A stretch of DNA of 64,000 nt, from assembly GCF_007744675.1 (NCBI RefSeq), contig NZ_CP036269.1, forward strand, positions 682,001-746,000, in the 5' to 3' direction. A program made the translations under genes and the position numbers. Every line of letters starts with the position of its first letter. The first letter of the stretch is position 1. Shown piece by piece: positions 45,726-55,169 of the stretch. Origin of the DNA: Gimesia alba. GTDB lineage: Bacteria > Planctomycetota > Planctomycetia > Planctomycetales > Planctomycetaceae. Under the pieces are notes generated by a model. It was not told where the DNA came from, did not search any database, and saw nothing but the letters and a program-made list of their open reading frames with translations.

Positions 45726-48700
45726 ATGGCTCGTTACTCCCTGTTATTGATGCTGCTGATATCGGCAGCGCCTCTTTGTGCTGCTGAAGATTATACCGTT
45801 CATCAGTTTGACCGGATGCAACTGGGAACCAAGTTCTATTCCGAGGGCGCCACCTTCGGCGATTTAAACAACGATGGTCATCAGGATGTGATCGCGGGGC
45901 CCTACTGGTATGCAGGACCCAAATTCGAAACGAAGCACGAATTCTATCCGGTCAAAGAATGGAATGTGAATGGATATTCCGATAACTTTTTCGCGTACGT
46001 GCATGATATCAATAAGGACAACTGGAAGGATATCGTGATTATTGGTTTTCCCGGCAAGGCGGCATTCTGGTATGCGAATCCTCAGGGCAAACCGGGGCAC
46101 TGGAAGAAGCATCTGGCCCATTCGGTGGTCGATAATGAGTCCCCCACTTATACCGATCTGACAGGAGACGGCGAACCGGAGCTGGTGTTTCACACGGCTG
46201 GTCAGCTGGGATACGCGGGGCCGGGGAAAGATCCAACGAAGCCCTGGCAGTTTTATCCCATTTCTCCCAACCTGAAGTACGGTCGCTTTACACACGGTTT
46301 CGGTGTAGGTGATGTGAACGGCGATGGAAGGGCCGACATCCTTGAAAAAAATGGCTGGTGGGAACAACCGGCGGATCTCAAGAAGCCGGGCTTCTGGGTT
46401 AAGCATCCTTTCAAATTCACCGGAGCCGGCGGCGCCCAGATGTATGCCTACGATGTGGACGGGGACGGCGATCAGGATGTGATCTCCAGCAAAGCGGCCC
46501 ACGCGTATGGACTCTCCTGGTTTGAGAATCAGAAGCAGGATGATGAAATCACGTTTGTTGAACATGTCATTATGGGGAGCCGTCCTGAAGAGAATAAATA
46601 TGGCGTCGTGTTTTCTCAGCTGCACGCCGTTGATCTGATCGATATGGACGGCGACGGCATTAAAGATATCGTGACCGGAAAACGCTTCTGGGCGCATCAG
46701 GGACATGATCCCGGTGCAAAAGATCCGTCTGTCAATTACTGGTTTAAAATTGTCCGTAACAAAGACAGTGTTGATTTTCTCCCTTTTCTCATCAATGACA
46801 AATCGGGCGTGGGAACGCAAGTGGTTGCCGGTGATGTCACGGGAGATAAACTGCCCGATCTAGTGGTCGGAAATAAATCAGGCACCTATCTGCTGGTCCA
46901 TAAGAAGCAGAAAGTTGACAAGGAAACCTGGGAGAAGGCTCAGCCTAAAAAGTATGTGCCTCCGAAGGTCTCCTTGAAGAATGAATTGAAGCCGGGTGAG
47001 TTTTTCGCGACGAATTCCAAAGGTAAGCGTGTGAATGTGGATTTCGAGCTGGGCAACCTGAATGACTGGATTGCCGATGGGATTGCATTTCAGGGGCAAC
47101 CTGCCAAAGGGGATACGGTGCATGCCCGCCGAAGTGATATGCGGAGTAATCACCAGGGGCAGTTCTGGGTCGGAACATATGAATTCCTGGAAGACAAGCC
47201 GACGGGAACGTTGACGTCGGCTTCGATCAAAGTGAATCATCCCTTTGCTTCCTTTTATGTGGGTGGCGGGGCGCACGATTCCACGCGTGTTGAAATTGTG
47301 GACCATGCAACGAATAAGGTGATTACGAAAGCCAGCGGTCGAAACAATGAGCAGATGCATCAGGTACTGGTCGATCTTTCCAAGTATCAGGGGAAGGAAA
47401 TTTTCATTCGTCTGGTCGATCAACATCGGGGTGGTTGGGGGCATATCAACTTCGACCATTTTCGTTTTCACGACAAGAAACCAGCGCGCTTAACCGTTGC
47501 CAACAGTGGTGCGCCTCCCAAGACGCATACGCAGAAATACGATGGTCTGCTCGGACCAAAAGCCGCCGAAGTGATGACGGTACCGGAAGGGTTTTCAGTC
47601 AATCTGATTGCCGCCGAGCCCGATGTGCAGCAGCCGATCGCGATGACCATTGATGACCGCGGGCGTCTGTGGGTGGCGGAGTCCTATGCGTATCCGAGTA
47701 AGCAGCCGGAGGGAAAAGGCAAAGACCGGATTCTGATTTTTGAAGACAAAGACGCCGACGGCAAATTTGAGACGCGGAAAATTTTTAAAGACAAATTGAA
47801 TCTGGTTAGCGGTCTGGAAGTCGGCTTTGGTGGTGTCTGGGTCGGTCAGGCGCCGTATCTGTTATTTATTCCCGATAAAAACGGCGATGACAAGCCGGAT
47901 GCCGAGCCACAGGTTTTACTGGATGGCTGGCACTATGAAGATACGCACGAGACATTGAATTCCTTTATCTGGGGCCCTGATGGTTGGCTCTATGGTTGTC
48001 ACGGCGTGTTTACTCATTCCCGGGTCGGCAAGCCGGGGACTCCTGATGATCAGCGGCAGCCGATCAACGCCGGGATCTGGCGGTATCATCCCACGCGTCA
48101 CGTGTTCGAAGTTTTTGCACACGGAACGAGTAATCCCTGGGGCGTGGACTTTAATGATCAAGGGCAATGCTTTCTGACCTGTTGTGTGATTCCACACCTG
48201 TTTCACATCGTGCAGAATGCCCGCTACCGCCGACAGGCAGGGCAGCACTTCAACCCTTACACCTACGAGGATATCAAAACCATTGCCAAGCACCGGCACT
48301 GGACCGGCGGCCAATGGAACCAGTCTGACCGCGTGGCTTCCGATCTGGTCGGTGGTGGGCACGCCCATGCGGGCGCCATGATTTATCTCGGTGGCAGCTG
48401 GCCGGAAAAATATCGCAATCAGTTATTCATGAATAATATTCACGGTGCCCGATTGAATCAGGATGTTTTGGCACGTAAGGGATCGGGCTACGAAGGTGAT
48501 TTTGCTCCCGATTTTCTGTTGGCGAATGACCGTTCGTCACAAATTCTCTACCTGCGGTATGGTCCTGACGGGCAGGTGTATTTTATTGACTGGTACGATA
48601 CGAATCAGTGTCATCATCGTGAATTTCAAAAACATGACCGTTCGAATGGTCGGATTTTCCGGGTGGCTTACAAAAATGCGAAACCCGTGAAAGTGGATCT

Positions 48701-50951
48701 GAAGAAACTTTCCAGTGAGGAACTGGTTAAGCTGCAGTTGCACGAGAACGACTGGTATGTCCGACAGTCGCGTCGCATTCTACAGGAACGGGGTGCGGAC
48801 CCGGAAGTTCACGCACAATTGGCCGAGATGGCATTCAACAATGATGATGTGACCCGCCGGTTGCGTGCATTGTGGACGTTACATGTGACGGGTGGCCTCT
48901 CAGAACAGAAAGTTCTGCAGGCGCTGAAAGATCCGAGTGAATTTATGCGAGGCTGGGCGATTCAGCTGGCACTCGAAACCGGGACTCCTTCCAGTGCGAT
49001 TCTGTCACAGTTAGCAGAACTGGCGGTGAAAGATCCTTCTCCTGTTGTGCGACTGTATCTGGGATCGGCTGCGAATCGATTACCTCTAGATCAGCGGTGG
49101 GATATTCTGTCGGGGCTGGTCAGCCATGCGGAAGATCAGAGCGACCACAATCTGCCACTGCTGTACTGGTATGCGATTGAACCTCTGGCGCCCCATAATA
49201 TGCAGCGGTCATTTGAGCTGGCAAAAAATTCCCGGATTCCGTTGATTGAATCTTATACATTGCGGCGGATTGCCGATATCGGGACAGAAGAGGCAGTTGC
49301 ATTTCTGGTTCAACAACTGGGAGAGGCAAAGACGGCCGACCGCCAGAAAGTCTTCCTGGATTCGATCAACAATGCTCTGCGTGGACGTCGCAAATTCCCG
49401 ATGCCTGAACCGTGGACTGCGGTCGGGAAGAAATTGATTAATAGTCAAGATCCTCTGGTGCGATCACGGTCATTATCATTGGCCGTGACTTTTGGCGATC
49501 CAGCGGCGATGCAACGCTTACGCGAAATTGTAGTGGACCCCAAGAGTGATCTGGCAGGCCGGAAGGCGGCTTTGGCTTCTTTGCTGGGAGCGCAAGACCC
49601 TCAACTGGTCCCGATTTTAATTAGTCTTTTGGATGAAAAGAACCTACGCCGCGAAGCGCTAAGGGGCCTGGCCGGTTATGCAGATGCAAGAACAGCGCCT
49701 GCGATTCTGAAACGCTATTCGCAGTTCGATTTGAACGAAAAGCGAGATGCACTCAATACGCTCGCCAGTCGATCCGATTATGCCCATCAGCTCGTGGCGG
49801 CTGTGGAAGCGAAAGAGATTGCATCCAAAGATCTGTCTGCGGAAATTATTCGTCAGCTAGGTAACCTCAAAGATAAAAGTCTGAACGAAAAAATTGGCAA
49901 GGTCTGGGGCATTGTGCGCGAGACAGCGGCAGATAAGAAGAAACTGATCGCCAGCTATAAAAGTATGCTTTCCCGGCCGCGTCCGACACCGGATCTACAT
50001 CTGGGACGGGCCGTATTCGCGAAGACCTGTCAGCAGTGTCATAAACTGTTTGGGACCGGCGAATCGATTGGTCCGGAATTGACCGGCTCCAACCGGGCCA
50101 ACCTGGACTATTTACTGTCGAATGTGATTGATCCGAGTGCCGTGATGGCGAAGGATTATCAACCGGTGGTGATTTTGACGGAGTCCGGACGAATTGTAAC
50201 CGGCATCATTAAGAAACAGGATAAAAACGCGGTGGCAGTTGCGACGGCCAATGAAACGGTGATTATTCCCCGTGATGAAATCGATGAGATGAGCCTGAGC
50301 GATAAATCAATGATGCCCGATAATTTGTGGAAGCAGTTGAATCGGGATGAAGTGCGATCTCTGGTGGCTTATCTGGCCAGCTCCAAGCAGGTTCCGATGA
50401 AAGCGACGAAAGAGAACCTGAAACTGTTCTTCAACGGTCAGAATCTGACAGGCTGGACAGGGAACAGCAAACTCTGGTCCGTGGAGAATGGCGAGATTGT
50501 AGGCCGTTCGCCGGGGATCAAGCGGAATGAGTTTCTGGTGAGTGATCTGCGCGTCGGCGATTTTGAGTTGAAAGCCAAAGTTAAACTCACGCCCAATGCG
50601 GGCAACAGTGGAATTCAGTTCCGCAGCAGTCTGGAATCGGGCGGTCACGTCAAAGGGTATCAGGCGGACGTCGGCAAAGGCTGGTGGGGTAAGCTGTACG
50701 AAGAACATGGTCGCGGCCTGTTGTTTGAAAAATCAGGCGAAGAACATGTGAAAGAAGGCGAATGGAACGAGTATCGGATTGTCGCCGTCGGCCCACGGAT
50801 TCGTACCTATATCAATGGAAAGCTTTGTACCGACCTGAATGATCCGCAAGGGGCGAAAGCGGGAATCATCGCATTCCAGATTCATTCGGGCGGCCCGATG
50901 GAAGTACGATTTAAAGATCTGGAATTAGAACTGGGGCCGATTGCCGATTAA
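45726..50951 (+). CDS. Giant secreted fusion: FG-GAP repeats, PVC-type dehydrogenase, HEAT, cytochrome c, DUF1080
   Basis: 1741 residues from ATG 45726 (better spaced from GAGGGG than ATG 45720), with a signal peptide (1-19, ending APLCAAED). Seven FG-GAP/VCBS repeats follow (about 46-400; for example GDLNNDGHQD, DVNGDGRAD, DVDGDGDQD), with Ca-binding-like loops, and a jelly-roll region about 430-590. A membrane-bound-dehydrogenase propeller of the PVC type starts at about 610 (MTVPEGFSVNLIAAEPDVQQ), then HEAT repeats (about 995-1390), a haem-binding segment with CQQCH at 1435-1439, and a C-terminal DUF1080 domain (about 1565-1741, LKLFFNGQNLTGWTG). Likely periplasmic sugar oxidation with hydrolysis of the keto-product; inferred from the domains. 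Confidence 0.88.
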   Translation: MARYSLLLMLLISAAPLCAAEDYTVHQFDRMQLGTKFYSEGATFGDLNNDGHQDVIAGPYWYAGPKFETKHEFYPVKEWNVNGYSDNFFAYVHDINKDNWKDIVIIGFPGKAAFWYANPQGKPGHWKKHLAHSVVDNESPTYTDLTGDGEPELVFHTAGQLGYAGPGKDPTKPWQFYPISPNLKYGRFTHGFGVGDVNGDGRADILEKNGWWEQPADLKKPGFWVKHPFKFTGAGGAQMYAYDVDGDGDQDVISSKAAHAYGLSWFENQKQDDEITFVEHVIMGSRPEENKYGVVFSQLHAVDLIDMDGDGIKDIVTGKRFWAHQGHDPGAKDPSVNYWFKIVRNKDSVDFLPFLINDKSGVGTQVVAGDVTGDKLPDLVVGNKSGTYLLVHKKQKVDKETWEKAQPKKYVPPKVSLKNELKPGEFFATNSKGKRVNVDFELGNLNDWIADGIAFQGQPAKGDTVHARRSDMRSNHQGQFWVGTYEFLEDKPTGTLTSASIKVNHPFASFYVGGGAHDSTRVEIVDHATNKVITKASGRNNEQMHQVLVDLSKYQGKEIFIRLVDQHRGGWGHINFDHFRFHDKKPARLTVANSGAPPKTHTQKYDGLLGPKAAEVMTVPEGFSVNLIAAEPDVQQPIAMTIDDRGRLWVAESYAYPSKQPEGKGKDRILIFEDKDADGKFETRKIFKDKLNLVSGLEVGFGGVWVGQAPYLLFIPDKNGDDKPDAEPQVLLDGWHYEDTHETLNSFIWGPDGWLYGCHGVFTHSRVGKPGTPDDQRQPINAGIWRYHPTRHVFEVFAHGTSNPWGVDFNDQGQCFLTCCVIPHLFHIVQNARYRRQAGQHFNPYTYEDIKTIAKHRHWTGGQWNQSDRVASDLVGGGHAHAGAMIYLGGSWPEKYRNQLFMNNIHGARLNQDVLARKGSGYEGDFAPDFLLANDRSSQILYLRYGPDGQVYFIDWYDTNQCHHREFQKHDRSNGRIFRVAYKNAKPVKVDLKKLSSEELVKLQLHENDWYVRQSRRILQERGADPEVHAQLAEMAFNNDDVTRRLRALWTLHVTGGLSEQKVLQALKDPSEFMRGWAIQLALETGTPSSAILSQLAELAVKDPSPVVRLYLGSAANRLPLDQRWDILSGLVSHAEDQSDHNLPLLYWYAIEPLAPHNMQRSFELAKNSRIPLIESYTLRRIADIGTEEAVAFLVQQLGEAKTADRQKVFLDSINNALRGRRKFPMPEPWTAVGKKLINSQDPLVRSRSLSLAVTFGDPAAMQRLREIVVDPKSDLAGRKAALASLLGAQDPQLVPILISLLDEKNLRREALRGLAGYADARTAPAILKRYSQFDLNEKRDALNTLASRSDYAHQLVAAVEAKEIASKDLSAEIIRQLGNLKDKSLNEKIGKVWGIVRETAADKKKLIASYKSMLSRPRPTPDLHLGRAVFAKTCQQCHKLFGTGESIGPELTGSNRANLDYLLSNVIDPSAVMAKDYQPVVILTESGRIVTGIIKKQDKNAVAVATANETVIIPRDEIDEMSLSDKSMMPDNLWKQLNRDEVRSLVAYLASSKQVPMKATKENLKLFFNGQNLTGWTGNSKLWSVENGEIVGRSPGIKRNEFLVSDLRVGDFELKAKVKLTPNAGNSGIQFRSSLESGGHVKGYQADVGKGWWGKLYEEHGRGLLFEKSGEEHVKEGEWNEYRIVAVGPRIRTYINGKLCTDLNDPQGAKAGIIAFQIHSGGPMEVRFKDLELELGPIAD

Positions 50952-50970
50952 GGAACAGGCAGGCTGGGTC

Positions 50971-51477
50971 TCAGGGATTTTGAGGGGACCAGCCTGTCGA
51001 TTTCCACTTGGTATCGACATTGATGCGCCGCAGATAGGCACTAAGTTGTCCTGCGTGATGCTGCACGTGCCGTAGATTGTAGATGTGCAATTCTCCCCAC
51101 GTGAGTTGGGCCAGCCAGTCAAAACCGGCTGGCTGTTTAAGAGACGCTTCACTCTCTGCGGCGATTGTCTCACGCATTTTCTGAAGACAGACCTGCAGAT
51201 AGTCAGAAACGAGATCCTGTGTGATGGGGTGATCCGCTTTCGGTTTAAACCAGTTATCGTTGAACTCGTTGTGAAACTCTCTCAGCTGAAAACTGTCGTT
51301 GTCGGGAGAGAGGTACAGGTCTACGTAACAGAGCGTATGGTAGGCAACGTGTCCGAATTCCATATTGGCTATGCGATTTTCCCAGCGATCAGGCGGGCAA
51401 CTCTGAATGCATTCATTCAACATACTGAGCGCCGCTTCAAATTGTCCTGTCACGATGGTCTTAACGTATTCCAGCAC
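50971..51477 (-). CDS. DinB-family protein
   Basis: 168 residues forming a four-helix DinB fold. The metal-binding His pattern is visible as NMEFGHVAYHTLCYVDLYL (about 39-57) and NLRHVQHHAGQLSAYLRRI (about 132-150). DinB proteins include thiol S-transferases (bacillithiol, mycothiol) and uncharacterised enzymes; the partner thiol cannot be read. Ends 20 bases from the giant gene (convergent) and is 12 bases after the isomerase gene, with which it may be cotranscribed. Confidence 0.82.
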   Translation of the reverse strand: MLEYVKTIVTGQFEAALSMLNECIQSCPPDRWENRIANMEFGHVAYHTLCYVDLYLSPDNDSFQLREFHNEFNDNWFKPKADHPITQDLVSDYLQVCLQKMRETIAAESEASLKQPAGFDWLAQLTWGELHIYNLRHVQHHAGQLSAYLRRINVDTKWKSTGWSPQNP

Positions 51478-51488
51478 GGAACCATTCC

Positions 51489-52325
51489 TTATTCAAAGAA
51501 ACCGCATTCCCTCAGGTATAGCACGCTCTGTTTCACACGGTTGTGATGTTCTTCCAGCGTGAGTTCGGGTTCCCCTTCAATGCCTTCGATCTCCAGGCTG
51601 TAAGGGCCTTCAAATTTGTGGTCTTCCAGAATGTAACGGACTTTGAGAAAGTCGACGCCCCCCGCTTCGCCGAGGGTTGTGAAATTCCAGTCTTTGTATT
51701 TGCAGTAGGAATCTTTCAAATGCACGTGTTTCACATAGTGGACCACTTCATGCAGCGATTCCAGAACGTTGGCGTGTTTGTTGTAATAGTTGATGTTGCC
51801 GGTATCAAAGTTGAGCCTTAAGTGGGGATGATCCAGGTCCTGCATCGTACGTAACATGCCGGCCGCATTCACACAAATTCCCGGATGGGTTTCGAAGCAG
51901 TAAGTGATGCCTTTTGCGAACGCATAATCTCCGATCTCACGTAAATTTTTGTAGAGATCCTCTCTCTGTGATTCCTGCTCAATTTCTCCGGCGCCGCCCA
52001 CGACCAGTTTGACTCCCAGCAGATGTGCCAGGTCGAGCTTCTGTTTTGTGATTGAGACAATCTCGGGTTCGAGTGGATTTCCACTGGTAATGTTACAGCT
52101 GGAAAGTTTGACGCTATGTTTTTCCAGGAGGCTTTTCACTTGCTCCACGTCGTCAGCTGTGGACGCATTGGTAAGCAGGGGTGTTTCTTTAAAGAACGAA
52201 GGAACACCATGGTTTTTGATATTCAGTTCCAAGTGGGACAGCCCGGCATCACGGATGTGCTCTATTGCAGCGATGGGACCAAAGCGACCATAGGAGTTTG
52301 TCAAACAGGAGACAAGGGCGGCCAT
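51489..52325 (-). CDS. Sugar phosphate isomerase/epimerase (xylose isomerase-like TIM barrel)
   Basis: 278 residues from ATG 52325 (a TTG at 52346 is in frame). AP-endonuclease-2/xylose-isomerase-like fold: HLELNIKNHGVPSF, LAHLLGVKLVVGGAGEIEQE, ITYCFETHPGICVNAAGM (Glu and His metal ligands), LRLNFDTGNINYYNK (Asp) and VHYVKHVHLKDSYC (His-Asp). Such enzymes isomerise or epimerise sugars and inositols, often alongside Gfo/Idh dehydrogenases. Its place beside the giant DUF1080 protein supports a role in keto-sugar breakdown. Confidence 0.85.
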   Translation of the reverse strand: MAALVSCLTNSYGRFGPIAAIEHIRDAGLSHLELNIKNHGVPSFFKETPLLTNASTADDVEQVKSLLEKHSVKLSSCNITSGNPLEPEIVSITKQKLDLAHLLGVKLVVGGAGEIEQESQREDLYKNLREIGDYAFAKGITYCFETHPGICVNAAGMLRTMQDLDHPHLRLNFDTGNINYYNKHANVLESLHEVVHYVKHVHLKDSYCKYKDWNFTTLGEAGGVDFLKVRYILEDHKFEGPYSLEIEGIEGEPELTLEEHHNRVKQSVLYLRECGFFE

Positions 52326-52473
52326 GCGTTTTACTTTCTCTAACAAGGAACATCAAACAGTTATTGCAGTACTGCTACTAGAATGTTACTTTGACCCAGC
52401 ATTAAATTCAAAGCCACTTGGCCAAAGTCCCTGATCCGGGCTGCCTAAATAGAGGTAGGGAAGAGGTTTTCTC

Positions 52474-54234
52474 ATGGTTGAGATCCAGGAACAACTGAAA
52501 ACGGCATTATCGCACCACCAATCGGGGGAGCTGGATCAGGCAGAAACGATCTACCAAAGTGTGTTGAAATCAGACGGCCAAAACTGGGAAGCCATGTACT
52601 ATCTGGGCACGCTGCAATTGCAGCGCGGGGATCTGGATCAGAGCATCACCAATTTTCTCAAAGTCACTCAGTTACAGCCCGAGTTGCCAGACGTACACAA
52701 TAATTTAGGCGTTGCTTACCATGCTGCCGGCAAGTGGCAGGAGTCGGGCCAGTCGTTTGAGCAGGCACTGCGGATCAATCCTCATTATGAGCGTGCTTAT
52801 TTCAACCTGGGTTCATTATTAGAGAGCCGCGGTTTATTCACCGAAGCGGTCAAGTGCTATCGAAAATCGTATGACTTAAACAGAGAGAACCTGGAAACGT
52901 ATCAGAAGGTCGCCGACGTGCTCAAGTTGGCAGGAGACTGGGCAGAGGCGGCAGCAATCTATCGAGAATTGTTGGAAAAAGTCCCCGAGGATTTTAATCT
53001 GGCGATGAAACTGGCTTACGTGCTGGTATTGCAACGCCAGTATCGCGACGCGATTCAATTATATGAGTCGATGTTAGAGACGCATCCGGAACATTATCAG
53101 ATCCTGGTGAGTCTGAGCTATGCGTATGAATCGATGGGAAATATCGAAGCTGCCATTCAGTCTGCCGAACGCTCGATTCAAGCGGCGCCGGTCCAGCCCG
53201 AAGGATATAACAATCTGGGGAATGCGCTCAAATTGAAGCATGATGTTGAAGGAGCCTGCGAAAATTTCAAGAAAGCGCTCAGCCTGCGTCCCGACTTTGC
53301 GATGGCGGAGTTCAATCTGGCGACAACCTATATGTTGAATGGGGATCTGGCAGCTGGCTGGCGGGGCTATGAACGACGAGCCGATATTGGACCGGCACCA
53401 CGCATTGTATTTTCGGGACCACGCTGGCAGGGAGAGCCCTTAGCCGGAAAAACGATTTTTCTCTGGTGCGAACAGGGATTTGGAGACACGTTTTTGTTTG
53501 TGCGGTTTGCGATGGAATTGAAGCGAAAGGGAGCCGCGAAGGTGCTGTTGCTCTGTCAGACCGAGCTTGCGGCGCTGCTGCGATCGATTCCCGAGATCGA
53601 CCAGATTCTGATTGAGGGAGATGAAATTCCCGAGCATGACTATCAGTCGGCGTTATTGAGCGTTCCCCTTTTTCTGGAAACCACTCAGGAAACGATTCCC
53701 GTCGATGTGCCCTTTGTTGTGCCCCCCGTTGAGCGGCAGCAGTCTTGGCATGATTTCCTGTCTGGTTATGCGGGCAAGAAGATTGGTTTGAACTGGAGCG
53801 GCAATCTCAATTTTCCCAAGGATGAGTTTCGCTCGATACCATTAGAGACGTTTTTGCCTTTAGGTGAACTTCCGGGCGTACAACTTGTCAGCCTGCAGCA
53901 GGTCAATGGACTGGACCAGATTGAGGCTCTACAGGCATCCTGGAACCTGTTGCAGCCCGGGGCAGAGTACGGGGCCGAAACTGGTAACTTTACCGAGGTC
54001 GCTGCTTTGATTCAAAATCTGGATCTTGTGATTACCAGTGATACGGCGGTGGCGCATCTGGCTGGTTGTTTAGGTGTTCCAGTTTGGATTCTGGTCTCTC
54101 AGCTGCCTGAATGGCGGTGGCTGCTCGACCGAACAGACAGTCCCTGGTATCCGACGGCCCGCCTGTTTCGGCAGACACAACTGGGAGAATGGGAGCCTGT
54201 GATTGCAGAAGTGAAAGCAGCTTTGGAAGCATGA
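52474..54234 (+). CDS. TPR-repeat protein with glycosyltransferase-9-like domain
   Basis: 586 residues. About eight TPR repeats (residues 1-300; for example YYLGTLQLQRGDLDQSITNF, HNNLGVAYHAAGKWQESGQS and NNLGNALKLKHDVEGACENF) lead to an ADP-heptose-transferase-like domain (about 310-586) with LCQTELAALLRSI, KIGLNWSGNLNFPKDEFRSI and LVITSDTAVAHLAGCLGVPV. The last segment is the nucleotide-sugar site of such proteins. Long TPR-glycosyltransferase fusions are common in planctomycetes. Protein glycosylation or polysaccharide assembly is likely; the acceptor is unknown. Confidence 0.85.
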   Translation: MVEIQEQLKTALSHHQSGELDQAETIYQSVLKSDGQNWEAMYYLGTLQLQRGDLDQSITNFLKVTQLQPELPDVHNNLGVAYHAAGKWQESGQSFEQALRINPHYERAYFNLGSLLESRGLFTEAVKCYRKSYDLNRENLETYQKVADVLKLAGDWAEAAAIYRELLEKVPEDFNLAMKLAYVLVLQRQYRDAIQLYESMLETHPEHYQILVSLSYAYESMGNIEAAIQSAERSIQAAPVQPEGYNNLGNALKLKHDVEGACENFKKALSLRPDFAMAEFNLATTYMLNGDLAAGWRGYERRADIGPAPRIVFSGPRWQGEPLAGKTIFLWCEQGFGDTFLFVRFAMELKRKGAAKVLLLCQTELAALLRSIPEIDQILIEGDEIPEHDYQSALLSVPLFLETTQETIPVDVPFVVPPVERQQSWHDFLSGYAGKKIGLNWSGNLNFPKDEFRSIPLETFLPLGELPGVQLVSLQQVNGLDQIEALQASWNLLQPGAEYGAETGNFTEVAALIQNLDLVITSDTAVAHLAGCLGVPVWILVSQLPEWRWLLDRTDSPWYPTARLFRQTQLGEWEPVIAEVKAALEA

Positions 54235-54628
54235 GTTCCCGGTCTGTGAGCCTGCGATTCTGCCGGAATCTGAAAAGGAGGACTAAACCTCTGCTTCTGT
54301 TCAGCAAGTTCTCGGTGTCTATCTAAGACGTTATCTGACCTGAGATTTCGTGTTCGCAATTTTTCCGGAATTGTGACGAGAGGCAATCGGTTATTCCGTT
54401 TGGGGTGATTATTGCTGAAGTCAGACAGATCGTCCAGGAATCATATCACATCGAAATTTGACGATGAATTCTTTTGAGGGTAAATTAAAGTTATCTCTCT
54501 CCCTGAAACTCCCCAGCATCATTTCTTAAGTCAGCACTTTTCTGCAAAGAGGTTGGGAACTCATTTCATGAATTCCTGACAGCTTCGATCAGTTTTCTAG
54601 TTTAGTACGTTTATAAAGAGCAGGTTCA
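54235..54628. other. Intergenic region
   Basis: 394 bases between the TPR-glycosyltransferase gene and the next gene on the same strand. Open frames of the opposite strand and other frames look like shadows. AT-rich towards the right, where the promoter of the next gene is likely. Nothing definite. Confidence 0.45.
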
Positions 54629-55132
54629 ATGGGGCAAATCTTAAGTGCATGCGAGAGAGAAGTCACGTCGCGCGATTCAGAAGAGTTCAGGGCACCGGAG
54701 TTTAAGTTTGACAAACGCGAAGCGTTTTTACGCGAAACAAAAAAATTTCCCTGCCTGCGACGGATTCCCGAACTGAATAAACTGGCGGATACAATTGTCG
54801 CCAGTTGGTATCTGGAGCCCGCAACTATCAGCAGCCGTAAATGGCATCGGATTCCTCTGGAGCGTTCGATTGGTCTGGCGATGATCGATTCAAAAACGAA
54901 AAAACTGGAATCCGACATCGAGGTTGTGGAAGGCCGCAATCTATCGATCGAGGGGATTTCCTTTTCACACCTTTCCCCCATCTATTCACGTGAAGTTGCT
55001 GTGACCTTTGATTTGAATAAATCGGTGAAGGAGTTTCTCGTCGTCCGCCTGGCCTGGAGTCGCTTTTCTGAAAGTCAGACGTTTCAGAGCGGCGGCAAAT
55101 TTCTATATCAGACAAAAATAAAGGTTGCGTAA
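54629..55132 (+). CDS. Conserved-looking protein of unknown function, possibly PilZ-like
   Basis: 167 residues, no signal peptide or membrane span. Charged N-terminal half, then a beta-rich C-terminal half containing GRNLSIEGISFSHLSPIY and VKEFLVVRLAWSRFSES, a layout similar to PilZ domains (dialaSxxG-type motif LSIEGISF), though the conserved RxxxR is not evident. If PilZ-like it would bind cyclic di-GMP; I hold this only weakly. No functional neighbours: followed by a convergent transglutaminase-like gene. Confidence 0.55.
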   Translation: MGQILSACEREVTSRDSEEFRAPEFKFDKREAFLRETKKFPCLRRIPELNKLADTIVASWYLEPATISSRKWHRIPLERSIGLAMIDSKTKKLESDIEVVEGRNLSIEGISFSHLSPIYSREVAVTFDLNKSVKEFLVVRLAWSRFSESQTFQSGGKFLYQTKIKVA

Positions 55133-55169
55133 GCAGTTTGTAAACTGGACTCAGGCGGTTTGCCCGATG

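Noticed and set aside
45864-46820. 318-codon minus-strand frame inside the giant gene
   Set aside because: A shadow of the plus-strand FG-GAP repeats; the plus frame has clear domains and a signal peptide.
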